A DNA stretch of 64,000 nucleotides from Moritella viscosa (GCA_000953735.1 LN554852.1:4971846-5035845); one strand, 5' to 3'; positions 7,589 to 18,447 are shown, numbered from the stretch's first letter. A program made the numbers and translations. The notes: generated by a model not told the origin, from the sequence alone.

Positions 7589-9604
7589 CTACTTGTTAAA
7601 CAGCGCTCTTAAATTTGCAACTCCACGCTTGCCTTTCTCTTGCTTTTCAACAGGAGAGTCTGGTTTTTTACGTAGGTCCCATTCCAGATCATCTTGCGGT
7701 AATTCAAGCAAAAATCGGCTTGGTTCAGGTTTCACTACTTCACCAAATTGACGGCGCTCTTTACATAACATCATGAACAATACTTTTTGTGCACGAGTGA
7801 TGCCCACATAAGCTAAACGGCGTTCTTCTTCGACATTTGGATCATCATCAATGGAACTTTGATGCGGTAAAATACCCTCTTCCATCCCAACCATAAACAC
7901 GTACGGATATTCCAGTCCTTTCGAAGCATGGTAAGTCATTAGCTGCACTTGATCTGAATCATCTTCTTCTTCATTGCGCTCGAGCATGTCACGTAACGTT
8001 AAGCGAGTAACCACTTGTGCCAGCGTCATCTCTTCATCGAGATCATCCCCTTTGAGCATTTCTGTAACCCAACGATATAACTCTGACACGTTCTTCATAC
8101 GCATTTCAGCGGCTTTGGCACTAGGGCTGGTCTCATACAACCAGTCTTCATAATGTATATCACGCACCATATCACGCACAGCATCGATACTATCACTACG
8201 CTGTTCTTGATCTGCTAACTCAACTAACCAACGGGTAAAGCCACGAACGGCAAGTAAACCACGTCCAGTGAGGGTTTGTTCTAAGCCCATTTCAAAGCTA
8301 GCAGCAAACAAACTGATATTACGCATGTTGGCGTAATTACCTAATTTTTCTAATGTTGTCGGGCCAATTTCACGACGTGGTACATTCACAACACGTAAAA
8401 ACGCATTATCATCATCCGGATTCACTAATAAACGCAAATAAGCCATCATATCTTTGATCTCAGCACGAGAGAAAAATGATGTACCTCCGCTGATTTTATA
8501 CGGTATACGATTCGTCATTAATGCTTTTTCAAATAATCGAGATTGGTGGTTACCACGGTATAATATCGCATAATCTTTATATTCACTACGTGCCATAAAC
8601 TTGTGTGCTAACAGTTCGGATACTACTTTTTCAGCCTCATGTTCTTCATTTTTTGTTGTGAATACTTTAATCGGATCGCCATACCCAAGTTCACTGAATA
8701 AGCGTTTATTAAACTCATGCGGGTTGTTATCAATTAAAATATTCGCGGCTTTAAGAATACGTTGCGTCGAGCGATAGTTTTGCTCTAGCTTTACCACTTT
8801 CAAACCAGGAAAATCTTTTTGTAATAACGTGAGATTTTCAGGACGGGCACCACGCCACGAATAGATAGACTGATCATCATCACCAACAACGGTAAATTTA
8901 GCACGTTGGCCAACAATCAGTTTCACCAGCTCATATTGGCTGGTATTGGTATCTTGGTACTCATCCACTAATAAATAGCGGATCTTGTTTTGCCAGCGTT
9001 CGCGAACTTCATCGTTGAGTCGTAATAACAAGGTTGGCATCATGATCAAATCATCAAAATCCAAGGCGTTATATGCTTTCATGTGACGCATATAATCGTC
9101 ATAACACTGGGCAAATAATTTATCTTGCGGCATTTGCGCTCGGGCAATAGCTTGTGCCGGTAATACCAACTCATTTTTCCAATTCGAAATAGCACTACGT
9201 AATTGATCAATTAGTTCTTTATCTTCTTCGAGCGTCTCTTGAGTTAGCTCTTTTAATAAGGCGAGTTGGTCCTGATCATCAAACAGTGTGAATGCTTGTT
9301 TAATACCTAAATTTTTATATTCTTTACGAATAATATTTAAACCTAAGGTATGGAACGTCGATACCATTAAGCCTTTTGCTTCTTTCTTACCTAATGTTTG
9401 AGCAATGCGCTCTTTCATCTCACGCGCCGCTTTGTTGGTAAAAGTTACCGCAGCAATATTCTTGGCCTGATAACTACAGTTTTGCACTAAATGAGCAATT
9501 TTGGTGGTAATAACACGTGTTTTACCACTACCTGCACCAGCGAGTACTAAGCAAGGACCGGAAATATATTTAACAGCTTCATCCTGACGGGGATTCATTT
9601 TCAT
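7589..9604 (-). CDS. rep: ATP-dependent DNA helicase Rep
   Basis: This 671-residue superfamily 1A helicase has Walker A AGAGSGKT (22-29), DEYQD (motif II), [13 protein letters not shown] (motif III), the LEQNYRST block, and [21 protein letters not shown] with ITRAQ towards the C-terminus. Length and the opening [21 protein letters not shown] fit Rep better than UvrD (about 720) or PcrA. Rep translocates 3' to 5' and removes proteins ahead of the replication fork. It is a single gene, convergent with the GGDEF-EAL gene. Confidence 0.95.
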   Translation of the reverse strand: MKMNPRQDEAVKYISGPCLVLAGAGSGKTRVITTKIAHLVQNCSYQAKNIAAVTFTNKAAREMKERIAQTLGKKEAKGLMVSTFHTLGLNIIRKEYKNLGIKQAFTLFDDQDQLALLKELTQETLEEDKELIDQLRSAISNWKNELVLPAQAIARAQMPQDKLFAQCYDDYMRHMKAYNALDFDDLIMMPTLLLRLNDEVRERWQNKIRYLLVDEYQDTNTSQYELVKLIVGQRAKFTVVGDDDQSIYSWRGARPENLTLLQKDFPGLKVVKLEQNYRSTQRILKAANILIDNNPHEFNKRLFSELGYGDPIKVFTTKNEEHEAEKVVSELLAHKFMARSEYKDYAILYRGNHQSRLFEKALMTNRIPYKISGGTSFFSRAEIKDMMAYLRLLVNPDDDNAFLRVVNVPRREIGPTTLEKLGNYANMRNISLFAASFEMGLEQTLTGRGLLAVRGFTRWLVELADQEQRSDSIDAVRDMVRDIHYEDWLYETSPSAKAAEMRMKNVSELYRWVTEMLKGDDLDEEMTLAQVVTRLTLRDMLERNEEEDDSDQVQLMTYHASKGLEYPYVFMVGMEEGILPHQSSIDDDPNVEEERRLAYVGITRAQKVLFMMLCKERRQFGEVVKPEPSRFLLELPQDDLEWDLRKKPDSPVEKQEKGKRGVANLRALFNK

Positions 9605-9671
9605 AGCGACAGCACCAGACTAAAACATTAAAGGAAAGAAGTAGAGATTAGATTGTAGCAAAATTAACATA

Positions 9672-9706
9672 AAAAAATGCCAGTTATAAATAACTGGCAT
9701 TTTTTA
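9672..9706. terminator. bidirectional terminator after rpmBG
   Basis: TGCCAGTTAT / ATAACTGGCA stem flanked by A-run and T-run, between rpmG and rep on the minus strand. Confidence 0.85.
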
Positions 9707-9729
9707 TACATTGAATACGAAATCAAGAA

Positions 9730-9885
9730 TTACTTGATTTTGCCTTCTTTGTACATAACGTGCTTACGAATAACTGGATCAAATTTTTTGATTTCCATTT
9801 TTTCAGGCATGTTTTTCTTGTTCTTATCTGTGGTATAGAAGTGACCAGTACCAGCAGATGAATTCAGACGAATTTTATCGCGCAT
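9730..9885 (-). CDS. rpmG: 50S ribosomal protein L33
   Basis: A 51-residue basic protein starting [20 protein letters not shown] and ending VMYKEGKIK, which is L33 at full length. This is the variant without the CxxC zinc pairs. It lies 11 bases downstream of rpmB, the usual rpmBG operon, and has AAGGAGC just before the ATG. Confidence 0.97.
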   Translation of the reverse strand: MRDKIRLNSSAGTGHFYTTDKNKKNMPEKMEIKKFDPVIRKHVMYKEGKIK

Positions 9886-9896
9886 AATATAGCTCC

Positions 9897-10133
9897 TTAA
9901 ACCTTCTCACCACGGGCACGCATTTCAGCAAGAACTGAATCGATACCCTTTTTATCAATAATACGCATACCTTTACAAGTAAGACGTAATTTTACAAAGC
10001 GGTTTTCGCTCTCAACCCAGAAACGATGTGTGTGCAGGTTTGGCAAGAAACGGCGACGTGTGCGGTTTTTTGCGTGAGAAACGTTGTTACCAACAGCTGG
10101 TTTTTTACCAGTAACTTGGCATACTTTTGACAT
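9897..10133 (-). CDS. rpmB: 50S ribosomal protein L28
   Basis: A 78-residue basic protein with the L28 signature [20 protein letters not shown] and [13 protein letters not shown]. The start is fixed at the ATG at 10133 by homology and by the GGAGC just upstream. A longer reading from 10178 is not credible. It is the first gene of rpmBG. Confidence 0.97.
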   Translation of the reverse strand: MSKVCQVTGKKPAVGNNVSHAKNRTRRRFLPNLHTHRFWVESENRFVKLRLTCKGMRIIDKKGIDSVLAEMRARGEKV

Positions 10134-10481
10134 AGTGTGCTCCAATAACTTCAAATATAAGTGTCTACATAGTCGCATTTGAAGCTACTAGGTATACTTT
10201 TAATGCTCGGTTTATACAGTAAACTCAGACATAAATCAATAATAGTGCAAAATATCACCACCTTTAAACACATAAAAGTAGTGCTAAAAACAAGCGCAAA
10301 CGATTACTTTTTGAGCCAAAATGAAATAAAACAGTTTAAAACACAAAAAAAAGGCCAAAAACAAGCAATAAAAATTAAATCATAATAATTGCAAAAAGTA
10401 TTTCGATTCGCCTAAATGTACAAATGCGAAACCCTTTTTTTCAGGTTATAATCCCCACTCCTTGATAGTGAGTTTACACCA
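10134..10481. promoter_or_regulatory. divergent promoter region, rpmB / csdA
   Basis: This is a 348-base AT-rich gap between divergent genes. TATAAT at 10447-10452 is a probable -10 for csdA, about 30 bases before its ATG. The Lys-rich reading frame at 10179-10385 has no homology or ribosome site that I can see and looks like chance in AT-rich DNA. Confidence 0.5.
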
Positions 10482-11702
10482 ATGCTTAACGATATAGAAT
10501 TAACCGACCTTAGACAACAATTCCCCGTATTATCCCAACAAGTGAATGATCACCCATTAATTTACTTAGATAATGCAGCGACAAGTCAAAAACCCTTGTG
10601 CGTTCTCGAGGCGATTAATACCTACTATCGTGACATTAACGCAAATGTACACCGCGCTTCACATGCCCTCAGCGCGCAAGCAACATCCGCGTATGAAAAT
10701 GCCCGTGATATCTGTGCGCAATTTATTAATGCAAATAGCAGTAAAGAAATAATTTGGACCCGTGGCACAACAGAAGCGATCAACTTAATCGCGAACAGCT
10801 TAACAACAGAATTTCAAGCTGGGGATGAGATTATCATTTCAACCCTAGAGCACCACGCTAATATCGTGCCTTGGCAAATGCTAGCACAGCGTACAGGGGC
10901 AATTATTAAAGTCATTCCTCTATTGCCGTCAACAGATATCGATATGCAGGCTTACAAGTTGTTATTAAGCGATAAAACTAAACTTGTTGCCGTTAGCCAT
11001 GTATCTAATGCGATTGGCACTGTGAATCCCATTGAAGAGATCATTGCTTTAGCTAAACAAACTAACGCAAAGGTATTAATCGATGGTGCCCAAGCTATTT
11101 CACATTGGGACGTAGACGTGCAAGCACTCGGTTGTGACTTTTATGTGTTCTCTGGGCATAAAATGTATGGCCCCACTGGTATCGGCGTGCTCTGGGGTAA
11201 AGAAATGTTGCTTAATCAGCTACCGCCTTGGCAAGGCGGTGGTGAAATGATTAAAGCCGTCAGCTTTGAACATACAACTTATAACGAATTACCGTTTAAG
11301 TTTGAAGCGGGTACACCGAATATTGCCGGAACAATCAGCCTTGCGCGCGCCATGACTTTTTTAAAGAGTTACGATCGCCAAGCGCTGGCAGATCACGAAG
11401 CTGAACTACTAGCCTACACCACGGCGCAACTCGAAAAAATGCCACGCATTAAGATTATTGGTTCACCTCAACATCGTGCAGGTGGCGTCAGCTTTATTAT
11501 GGGAGACGCCCATAATGGTGATGTGGGTATGCTGTTGGATTTACAAGGCATAGCAGTGCGTACCGGTCATCACTGTGCACAACCTTTGATGCAGAGCCTT
11601 AACTTATCCGGTACTATTCGTGTATCACTCGCCATTTATAACACAAAAGCAGAAATAGACTTCTTCATTACAGCATTAAATGAATTGCAAGATTTACTCT
11701 AA
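10482..11702 (+). CDS. csdA: cysteine desulfurase CsdA (SufS/CsdA class)
   Basis: This is a 406-residue class II PLP cysteine desulfurase. It has YLDNAATSQKP near the N-terminus and the PLP lysine in SGHKMYGPTG (Lys227). The catalytic cysteine is in RTGHHCAQPLM (Cys365). It moves sulfur from cysteine to a persulfide. The SufE-like partner is encoded 62 bases downstream and a tcdA (csdL) gene lies 2 kb on. That arrangement matches E. coli csdA-csdE-csdL, so I prefer CsdA to SufS. No sufBCD genes are present. Confidence 0.88.
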   Translation: MLNDIELTDLRQQFPVLSQQVNDHPLIYLDNAATSQKPLCVLEAINTYYRDINANVHRASHALSAQATSAYENARDICAQFINANSSKEIIWTRGTTEAINLIANSLTTEFQAGDEIIISTLEHHANIVPWQMLAQRTGAIIKVIPLLPSTDIDMQAYKLLLSDKTKLVAVSHVSNAIGTVNPIEEIIALAKQTNAKVLIDGAQAISHWDVDVQALGCDFYVFSGHKMYGPTGIGVLWGKEMLLNQLPPWQGGGEMIKAVSFEHTTYNELPFKFEAGTPNIAGTISLARAMTFLKSYDRQALADHEAELLAYTTAQLEKMPRIKIIGSPQHRAGGVSFIMGDAHNGDVGMLLDLQGIAVRTGHHCAQPLMQSLNLSGTIRVSLAIYNTKAEIDFFITALNELQDLL

Positions 11703-11770
11703 TCTCAATAAATAAAAAATTAACTTTATCCCACGAGACTTTATGTCTGGTTGGTAATACAGGAATGATC

Positions 11771-12196
11771 ATGACCGATTTCTCGTCGAGCCCATTTGGT
11801 AACGAAATTACCAGTAGCGATGTAATGACTTTATTAACCGCACAAAATGGTTGGCAAAATAAATACCGTCAATTAATTTTGCTCGGTAATAAGATCCCAG
11901 CGTTAACTGATGATTATAAAGTAGCAGAAAATCAAATTAAAGGCTGCGAAAGTCAGGCTTGGTTAGCGTTTAGTTGTGACAATGATGAGCGACTATGGTT
12001 TGGTCTGGATTCAGATGCGCGTATTGTTAAAGGTTTAATGGCGGCATTATTAGCAGCTGTTAATGGTAAAACGCGCGTTGAAATAGCAGCATTTAATATT
12101 GATGACTATTTTTCTCAGCTTGGTTTTATGCAACAGCTTAGCCCTTCTCGTGGCAATGGTTTAAAAGCGGTGATCGCGGCAATTCAAGCGGCTTAA
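11771..12196 (+). CDS. csdE: CsdE, SufE-family sulfur acceptor
   Basis: The 141-residue protein has the SufE/CsdE active-site motif IKGCESQAWL, with the persulfide-accepting Cys at about position 59. It accepts sulfur from CsdA and passes it on. The start is the ATG at 11771, with AGGA 6 bases upstream; an ATG two codons earlier overlaps that site. It directly follows csdA on the same strand, and a symmetric hairpin ends the unit. Confidence 0.88.
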   Translation: MTDFSSSPFGNEITSSDVMTLLTAQNGWQNKYRQLILLGNKIPALTDDYKVAENQIKGCESQAWLAFSCDNDERLWFGLDSDARIVKGLMAALLAAVNGKTRVEIAAFNIDDYFSQLGFMQQLSPSRGNGLKAVIAAIQAA

Positions 12197-12204
12197 TAAT
12201 GAGA

Positions 12205-12238
12205 ATATAAGTGGTGAATTGATTAACACCACTTATAT
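12205..12238. terminator. bidirectional hairpin between csdE and the thiolase gene
   Basis: ATATAAGTGGTG / CACCACTTATAT perfect inverted repeat between two convergent genes. Confidence 0.7.
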
Positions 12239-12253
12239 ATCAACTGATGTTTA

Positions 12254-13465
12254 CTATTTCTGCAGATTTTTAACAATCAAAGCTGTGCCCATACCACCAC
12301 CAATACACAACGATGCTAAGCCATAATCTACACCACGTTTCTGCATTTCATGTAATAGCGTCACAGTAATACGACCACCGGAAGCACCCAAAGGATGACC
12401 TAAAGCAATCGCGCCACCATTCACATTGGTTTTATCTGCAAACCAGTCCATATCAACATTATGCTCTTGAGTCAGATTAGTCATTACCCCTAATGCTTGC
12501 GCAGCAAAGGCTTCGTTTAATTCTAATAATTCTATCTGCTCTAATGACATATCTGCACGCTTTAGTGCTTGCTCAATAGCAGGAACGGGGCCTAACCCCA
12601 TAACTTGTGGGTCAATACCACCTTGACCATAAGCGATTAACTCTGCCATTGGCTCTAAACCGTATTTTTCTACCGCCGCTTCAGAGGCTAAGATGATCGC
12701 AGCGGCACCATCATTAATACCAGATGCATTTGCCGCTGTCACCGAACCATCCGCTTTAAATGCTGGACGTAATTTAGCTAAACCTTCAACACTGGTATTG
12801 TCTTTTGGATATTCATCCGTCGCAAAACTTTGCGTCTGACGACGTACTTTTATTTCAACTGGCACAATCTCGTCAACGAAACGTTCTGCCGCGATCGCAG
12901 CCACCGCTTTATGTTGGCTGCCGACAGCAAACGTATCTTGTTGTTCACGGGTTAAACCAAATTGATCAACAATATTTTCTGCCGTCATACCCATGTGGTA
13001 ATTATTAAATACGTCCGTCAAACCATCATTAATCATGGCATCAACCATAGTCATGTTACCCATTTTAGAGCCAAAACGTGTTTTCGCTGGCATCAAATAA
13101 GGAATGTTAGACATACTTTCCATCCCTGCAGCAACCACTATGTCCGCATCACCAGCTTTAATATGTGCCGCACCATCCATAATCGTTTTCATGCCACTAC
13201 CACAGATCATGTTTAACGTATAAGCTGGCACAGTTGCAGGAATACCCGCTTGCATTGCAGCTTGACGACCTGGTCCCATACCTTGTCCAGCACTAATCAC
13301 ATTACCAACAATGACTTCATCAACGTGCTCAGGATTAACACTAGCTGCGACTAGTGCACCTTTAATTACGGTCGCGCCTAATGTTGCGGCATCCACACCC
13401 GCTAAGCTACCGCCAAAACTACCAAGGGCTGTACGTTTTGCTGCAACGATAAATACTTTACTCAT
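12254..13465 (-). CDS. acetyl-CoA C-acetyltransferase (thiolase)
   Basis: A biosynthetic-type thiolase of 403 residues. It has the acyl-accepting cysteine in NMICGSGMK (Cys88), the HP motif in GGAIALGHPLGASGGR, and the second cysteine in CIGGGMGTAL. It condenses two acetyl-CoA to acetoacetyl-CoA, or runs in reverse in short-chain acid or amino-acid breakdown (AtoB/PhaA type). No phaB, phaC or atoDAE genes adjoin it, so the pathway cannot be read from context. It sits between csdE and tcdA on the opposite strand to csdAE. Confidence 0.92.
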   Translation of the reverse strand: MSKVFIVAAKRTALGSFGGSLAGVDAATLGATVIKGALVAASVNPEHVDEVIVGNVISAGQGMGPGRQAAMQAGIPATVPAYTLNMICGSGMKTIMDGAAHIKAGDADIVVAAGMESMSNIPYLMPAKTRFGSKMGNMTMVDAMINDGLTDVFNNYHMGMTAENIVDQFGLTREQQDTFAVGSQHKAVAAIAAERFVDEIVPVEIKVRRQTQSFATDEYPKDNTSVEGLAKLRPAFKADGSVTAANASGINDGAAAIILASEAAVEKYGLEPMAELIAYGQGGIDPQVMGLGPVPAIEQALKRADMSLEQIELLELNEAFAAQALGVMTNLTQEHNVDMDWFADKTNVNGGAIALGHPLGASGGRITVTLLHEMQKRGVDYGLASLCIGGGMGTALIVKNLQK

Positions 13466-13657
13466 ACCTTGTTTCCTTACTTGATGTGATCTGTTTTACT
13501 TTTCAAACATGTGTTTGAATGGTATCACAAGTTATTAACATAACCGAATTTAGCGAAGATCAAATCAATGCAGATAAATAACAACAAGCCCTATTATCAG
13601 GAACTATAAGAATAGAATATTGGGAAGGTAAAAATAGTATGTTGATTTTAATAAAAT

Positions 13658-13692
13658 AAAACCAGTTAACACAATCTATATTAACTGGTTTA
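13658..13692 (-). terminator. terminator after tcdA
   Basis: AAACCAGTTAA / TTAACTGGTTT stem with a T-rich 3' flank on the minus strand, 64 bases beyond the tcdA stop. Confidence 0.7.
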
Positions 13693-13755
13693 AGTCATGT
13701 TTGAGAACATTACTTAACTGATGACAGTATTAATGAAACAAACTAACTGAGCGAG

Positions 13756-14544
13756 TTATGCGTTGGCTTTTTCGGCTAGTTTTTTTAATACTCTCGACGC
13801 CGCAACTAAGCCAAAACTGGCAGTCACCGCCGTGGATGCGCCAAAACCACTTGAACAATCCATGCCCGTTGCACCATCAGCAAAATTCTTGGTCATGCAT
13901 ACTTCACCATCAGAACTGGGATAAATGAGTTGTTCCGTAGAAAACACGCATTCAATACCAAATTTACGTTTGGTATTTTTAGTGAAATTATATAAACGAC
14001 GCAAGTCAGAACGTACTTTAGCCGCTAACGGATCTTGATACGTTTTCGCTAAGTCAGTCACCTGAATTTGCGTTGGATCTATTTGTCCACCTGCTGCACC
14101 AATAGTGATACATTTGATTTTGTTACGTTTGCAATAGGCTAATAACGCCGATTTTGAACGTACACTATCAATCGCATCAATCACATAATCATAACCTGTG
14201 CTCAGGTGTTCGCCAATATTATCGGTACTGACAAAATCATCGATAAGATTAACCACACATTCCGGATTAATGGCATGAATACGTGCCGCCATCACATCAA
14301 TTTTTTGCTGACCGATAGTATCTTTTAATGCATGAATTTGACGGTTAGTATTCGTCACGCAAATATCATCCATATCAATCAGCGTGATCTTGCCTACACC
14401 CGAACGCGCTAACGCTTCTGCCGCCCAAGAACCCACACCACCAATCCCAATCACACACACATGTGCTTGATTAAAAAACTGCAGTGCTTTTAGTCCATAT
14501 AAACGTGCAATACCACCAAAACGATTATCATATTCGGCCGACAT
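13756..14544 (-). CDS. tcdA: tRNA threonylcarbamoyladenosine dehydratase TcdA (CsdL)
   Basis: This is a 262-residue E1-like/ThiF-fold protein with the nucleotide-binding loop GIGGVGSWAAEALARSG (about 34-50), DMDDI and TNRQIHAL. A conserved DAIDSVRSKSALL block follows. TcdA uses ATP to cyclise t6A37 of tRNA to ct6A. In E. coli the gene (csdL/ygdL) adjoins csdA-csdE and its activity is helped by CsdA/CsdE sulfur transfer. Here a thiolase gene separates them and the strand is opposite, so they are linked but not one operon. Confidence 0.93.
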   Translation of the reverse strand: MSAEYDNRFGGIARLYGLKALQFFNQAHVCVIGIGGVGSWAAEALARSGVGKITLIDMDDICVTNTNRQIHALKDTIGQQKIDVMAARIHAINPECVVNLIDDFVSTDNIGEHLSTGYDYVIDAIDSVRSKSALLAYCKRNKIKCITIGAAGGQIDPTQIQVTDLAKTYQDPLAAKVRSDLRRLYNFTKNTKRKFGIECVFSTEQLIYPSSDGEVCMTKNFADGATGMDCSSGFGASTAVTASFGLVAASRVLKKLAEKANA

Positions 14545-14711
14545 ACCCTACCCCAAATCAAGCAAAAAACGCATTATACTGATTCAATCTCATAACTCAA
14601 AGTTTGCGATAAATAACACTTCTATCAGAATAATATTATCCTACCCCAGACTAGACAGATTTTTCAAATTTGTGCATTTAAGATGAAGCTTTAACTAGAC
14701 GGATTTACGCT

Positions 14712-15464
14712 ATGTTTGATCTACTGACTTCTACTCTGGCTTCACAAACCCGCTTATGGGCGGGTACCAAAGCGGCAAAAACCACGATTAATGAGCAAGA
14801 TCCGTTAATCATGTATGACAACGAAGCCGACCCACTTTGTCGCTTAGTACGTGAAGCGATTTCAGAATTGAATCTTGATGTGCTTATTATTCCCTGCCCC
14901 AAAGGTGGAGAGCGTCACAGGCAAGAGCTACAAGAAATGTACAGCACAGATAAAATTCCATTTTTGATTGATAAGAACACCCAGATCATCTTAAATTCAG
15001 CGTCTGAGATCATCAGCTATCTATACAAGCATTATGCGAATAGCAGTGCACCGATTCGGTTACGCGCGAATATTTTTAATTATGCGAGTTCAACAAGTGC
15101 ATCGCTGATCCGTTGCAACGCAGGTAAAACTAAAAAACCCGCATTAAAGCCTACTGACCCACTGGTATTATACAGTTTTGAAAGTAGCCCTTATTCACGC
15201 CCTGTTCGTGAGACGCTATGTGAATTAGAACTGCCGTATTTATTGGTTAATTTAGGTAAGCAACAATTTGGTGAACTTGGTCCTGCAACACGACGCTTAA
15301 GCCCGGGAGAATACAGCCCATTACCAGAAACTAAGCGCAGTGTATTTTTTGCAGAGCATGGCACAGTACAAGTCCCTTTCTTGAAAGATCCAAACACCAA
15401 CATAGATATGTTTGAGTCAAAAGCAATCGTGAAATATTTAATCACGACGTATGCTATAAAATAA
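14712..15464 (+). CDS. tandem GST N-terminal (thioredoxin-fold) domain protein
   Basis: The 250-residue protein contains two copies of a glutathione S-transferase N-terminal domain. Repeat 1 (about 34-112) runs from LIMYDNEADPLCRLVREAI to an IPFLID turn and ends in SASEIISYLYKHY. Repeat 2 (about 154-249) has LVLYSFESSPYSRPVRETL, VPFLKDPNT and ESKAIVKYLITTY. The cis-Pro turns (IPF, VPF) are kept, but there is no all-helical GST C-terminal domain. A glutathione-linked role is inferred only; no substrate can be named. It is a single gene with no operon partners. Confidence 0.82.
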   Translation: MFDLLTSTLASQTRLWAGTKAAKTTINEQDPLIMYDNEADPLCRLVREAISELNLDVLIIPCPKGGERHRQELQEMYSTDKIPFLIDKNTQIILNSASEIISYLYKHYANSSAPIRLRANIFNYASSTSASLIRCNAGKTKKPALKPTDPLVLYSFESSPYSRPVRETLCELELPYLLVNLGKQQFGELGPATRRLSPGEYSPLPETKRSVFFAEHGTVQVPFLKDPNTNIDMFESKAIVKYLITTYAIK

Positions 15465-15582
15465 TGAATGTGACCAGATGAAAATACTAGGATAGCAAAC
15501 GCTTATGATGGGTAACTAAAGTATATATTGTTAAGCTATTCGTTCTCCTTTTCTAACATAATTCTATCGGATATTTGCATAA

Positions 15583-15619
15583 AAAAAGCCCAGTAAACAT
15601 AATCATGCTTACTGGGCTA
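15583..15619 (-). terminator. terminator after ilvC
   Basis: GCCCAGTAA / TTACTGGGC stem followed on the minus strand by TTTTTTT. Confidence 0.9.
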
Positions 15620-15651
15620 TATCAACTAAACCTTGATACTTATATCAGGTA

Positions 15652-17127
15652 TTAGCCAACAATTTTCTTCATGTCTGACATGTAACCACGTAATTTCTTA
15701 CCGATAGCTTCTACAGGGTGATTACGAATTTCGTCGTTAACTTCGATTAAACGCGCATTATCAACGCCGTTTGATTCAGCAGAGAATGCAGACCCCATTA
15801 GTTCAGTTGGTAATGCATTTACGTATTCACGTAGTTGTGGTCCCGCTTCGTGAGCAAACAGGTAACAACCGTATTCAGCTGTATCAGAAATAACAACGTT
15901 CATTTCATATAAACGCTTACGGGCAATTGTGTTCGCAATTAGCGGCGTTTCATGTAGTGATTCATAGTATGCAGACTCATCAACGATACCTGATGCGACC
16001 ATGCTTTCAAACGCAAGTTCAACACCCGTTTTAATCATAGCAACAAATAATGTTCCGTTGTCGAAGAACTCTTGCTCGTCAATCACGATGTCTGATTCAG
16101 GGTAATTCTCAAAGGCAGTTTCGCCAGTCTCTTTACGCCATTTAAGTAGGTTCACATCATCGTTTTTCCAGTCAGCCATCATCGTTGATGAGAAATGACC
16201 CGTAATGATGTCATCCATGTGCTTTTCGAATAATGGGCGAAGTGTTATTTTCATTTCTTCAGCCATATCGAATGCTTTAAGTTTTGCAGGATTAGATAGG
16301 CGATCCATCATGTTCGTGATACCGCCATACTTAAGTGCTTCAGTGATAGTTTCCCAACCAAACTGAATTAGTTTACCTGCGTATGCTGGTGATTTACCGT
16401 CAGCAACCATTTTATCAAACGCAAGAATTGCACCGGTTTGTAACATACCACATAGGATAGTTTGCTCACCCATCAGGTCAGATTTAACTTCAGCAACAAA
16501 CGAAGACTCAAGTACACCCGCGCGATCGCCACCCGTTGCAGAAGCGTATGCTTTTGCAATTGCTAGGCCATTGCCTTTAGGATCATTTTCAGGGTGAACT
16601 GCGATCAGTGTTGGTACACCGAAACCACGTTTGTATTCCTCACGAACTTCAGAACCAGGGCACTTAGGCGCAACCATTACTACAGTAATGTCTTCACGCA
16701 CTTGCATGCCTTCTTCAACGATATTGAAACCGTGAGAATAAGACAGCGTTGAACCTTGCTTCATTAGCGGCATGATAGTTTCAACTACATTTGAATGCTG
16801 CTTATCAGGTGTAAGGTTAAGTACTAGGTCTGCTTGTGGGATTAAATTCTCATAAGTATCAACAACGAAACCATTTTCTGATGCATTTAAGAATGACTGA
16901 CGTTTTTCTGTAATCGCCGCAGCACGTAATGCATAAGAAATGTTAAGACCCGAGTCACGCATGTTTAGACCTTGGTTTAGGCCTTGTGCACCACAACCCA
17001 CAATAACAATTGACCAGTCTTTAATGAAGTTACAACCGTCAGCAAACTCACTGCGATCCATAAAACGACATTTACCAAGTTGCTCTAACTGCTGGCGTAA
17101 GTTTAAAGTGTTAAAATAGTTAGCCAT
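15652..17127 (-). CDS. ilvC: ketol-acid reductoisomerase (class II)
   Basis: This is a 491-residue long-form enzyme, as in enterobacteria. The start [23 protein letters not shown] is preceded by GGAGAGC, so the upstream reading to 17172 is discarded. The NADPH-binding region reads [19 protein letters not shown], and the duplicated KARI C-terminal knot domain follows. It converts acetolactate or acetohydroxybutyrate to the dihydroxy acids of the valine and isoleucine pathways, the step after IlvGM. It is divergent from ilvY, which in E. coli activates it when the substrate is present. Confidence 0.97.
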   Translation of the reverse strand: MANYFNTLNLRQQLEQLGKCRFMDRSEFADGCNFIKDWSIVIVGCGAQGLNQGLNMRDSGLNISYALRAAAITEKRQSFLNASENGFVVDTYENLIPQADLVLNLTPDKQHSNVVETIMPLMKQGSTLSYSHGFNIVEEGMQVREDITVVMVAPKCPGSEVREEYKRGFGVPTLIAVHPENDPKGNGLAIAKAYASATGGDRAGVLESSFVAEVKSDLMGEQTILCGMLQTGAILAFDKMVADGKSPAYAGKLIQFGWETITEALKYGGITNMMDRLSNPAKLKAFDMAEEMKITLRPLFEKHMDDIITGHFSSTMMADWKNDDVNLLKWRKETGETAFENYPESDIVIDEQEFFDNGTLFVAMIKTGVELAFESMVASGIVDESAYYESLHETPLIANTIARKRLYEMNVVISDTAEYGCYLFAHEAGPQLREYVNALPTELMGSAFSAESNGVDNARLIEVNDEIRNHPVEAIGKKLRGYMSDMKKIVG

Positions 17128-17479
17128 GTTGCTCTCCATGAGAATTTTGTAATTTGAATGCGCTATCACCACTCCAGTGATGCTCTACCACTCACTATAT
17201 GCTAAGTTACACATTGCTGGAAATGATATATTTACAATATAGTGTTGCAATAAACGCAACGTTCGCATTTATATACAAGAACGCCGTTCGAACGCGGTGT
17301 TAAAACAAAGAAAGTACCAAACCAGTAAAACTTAAACCCAACTATAAATGTAAATGCAGAGTTTTAGACTAAATCATTCCATTATAATTAATCACAATGT
17401 CTTACACTTAAACTCATTATTATCATTAATGATTGCACACAGAAAATAACAATTAAACCCACTAAGAATAAGGTGAAAT
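17128..17479. promoter_or_regulatory. ilvC-ilvY divergent control region
   Basis: A 352-base AT-rich gap between ilvC and its activator gene. By analogy with E. coli, the IlvY operators and both promoters should lie here. A short inverted motif GAACGCCGTTCGAACGCGGTGTT lies around 17279-17301 (GAACG / CGTTC symmetry), but I cannot assign the operators with certainty. Confidence 0.5.
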
Positions 17480-18358
17480 ATGGATATTCGTTCACTACAA
17501 CTTTTTTTACATTTAGCGGCCACTTTACACTTTGGGAAAACGGCAGAAGCGATGCATGTCAGTACATCAACACTGACCCGCACTATGCAGCGTTTAGAAG
17601 AAGCGGTTGGCAGCCAAATATTCGCCCGAGATAATCGCTCAGTAGCATTAACCGAAAGTGGGAAACGACTACAAAGCTTCGCCCAACAAACTCTCGAAAA
17701 TTGGACTCAACTGAAAGCTGACCTGAATAATCACAGCGGCGAACTTGATGGTGAGCTTACGATTTTCTGCTCAGTGACCGCAGCCTATAGTCATTTACCA
17801 CCGATTCTCGATAAATTCCGCTTATTGCACCCAAATGTTGAATTAAAACTGATTACCGGAGATGCAGCGATGGGCATGCAACTGGTTGATGAAGAAAAAA
17901 TTGATATTGCCATTGCTGCCCATCCAGACCAAATATCGAATCGATTAAAATTTGTCGAGATTGCAAAAGTACCGCTATCAATCATTACCCCGGTGATTTC
18001 CTGCCAAGTTCAACAGCAAATAATGCAAGATAATATTAATTGGAATGCCGTGCCTTTTATCTTACCTGAGCACGGGCCTGCACGTAAAAGGATTGATAAA
18101 TGGTTTAAACAAATGAAAATTAAACCGAGTATTTATGCCACGGTTGCAGGTCATGAAGCGATTGTCAGTATGGTCGCATTAGGGCTTGGAGTAGGTATAG
18201 CCCCTGCGGTTGTGGTTGATAACAGTCCAGTCAGAGATCGTGTCTTGACCTTTGAAAACAGTAATACAATAGATCCATTCGATCTTGGTTTATGCTGTCA
18301 GCGAAAACGCTTTGACGAACCTTCGATTGCAGCTTTTTTTAGTATGATTAATCATTAA
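17480..18358 (+). CDS. ilvY: LysR-type activator IlvY
   Basis: The 292-residue protein has an N-terminal winged helix (MDIRSLQLFLHLAATLHFGKTAEAMHVSTSTLTRTMQRLE, about 1-60) and a substrate-binding domain. The HFGKTAEAMHVSTSTLTR segment and the position divergent from ilvC identify IlvY. In E. coli it represses itself and activates ilvC on binding acetolactate or acetohydroxybutyrate. Confidence 0.94.
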   Translation: MDIRSLQLFLHLAATLHFGKTAEAMHVSTSTLTRTMQRLEEAVGSQIFARDNRSVALTESGKRLQSFAQQTLENWTQLKADLNNHSGELDGELTIFCSVTAAYSHLPPILDKFRLLHPNVELKLITGDAAMGMQLVDEEKIDIAIAAHPDQISNRLKFVEIAKVPLSIITPVISCQVQQQIMQDNINWNAVPFILPEHGPARKRIDKWFKQMKIKPSIYATVAGHEAIVSMVALGLGVGIAPAVVVDNSPVRDRVLTFENSNTIDPFDLGLCCQRKRFDEPSIAAFFSMINH

Positions 18359-18447
18359 TTTGTCATACATTATTATTAAGAATAACAAGAGTGTTCCGTT
18401 ATAATCGGGATCTACTCTTCTCTTATCATTGTTACTATGGAGTTTTC

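Noticed and set aside
10179..10385. 68-residue plus-strand reading frame rich in Lys and Gln
   Set aside because: It lies in the AT-rich promoter gap between rpmB and csdA, has no ribosome site and no recognisable feature; its composition is that of translated AT-rich DNA.
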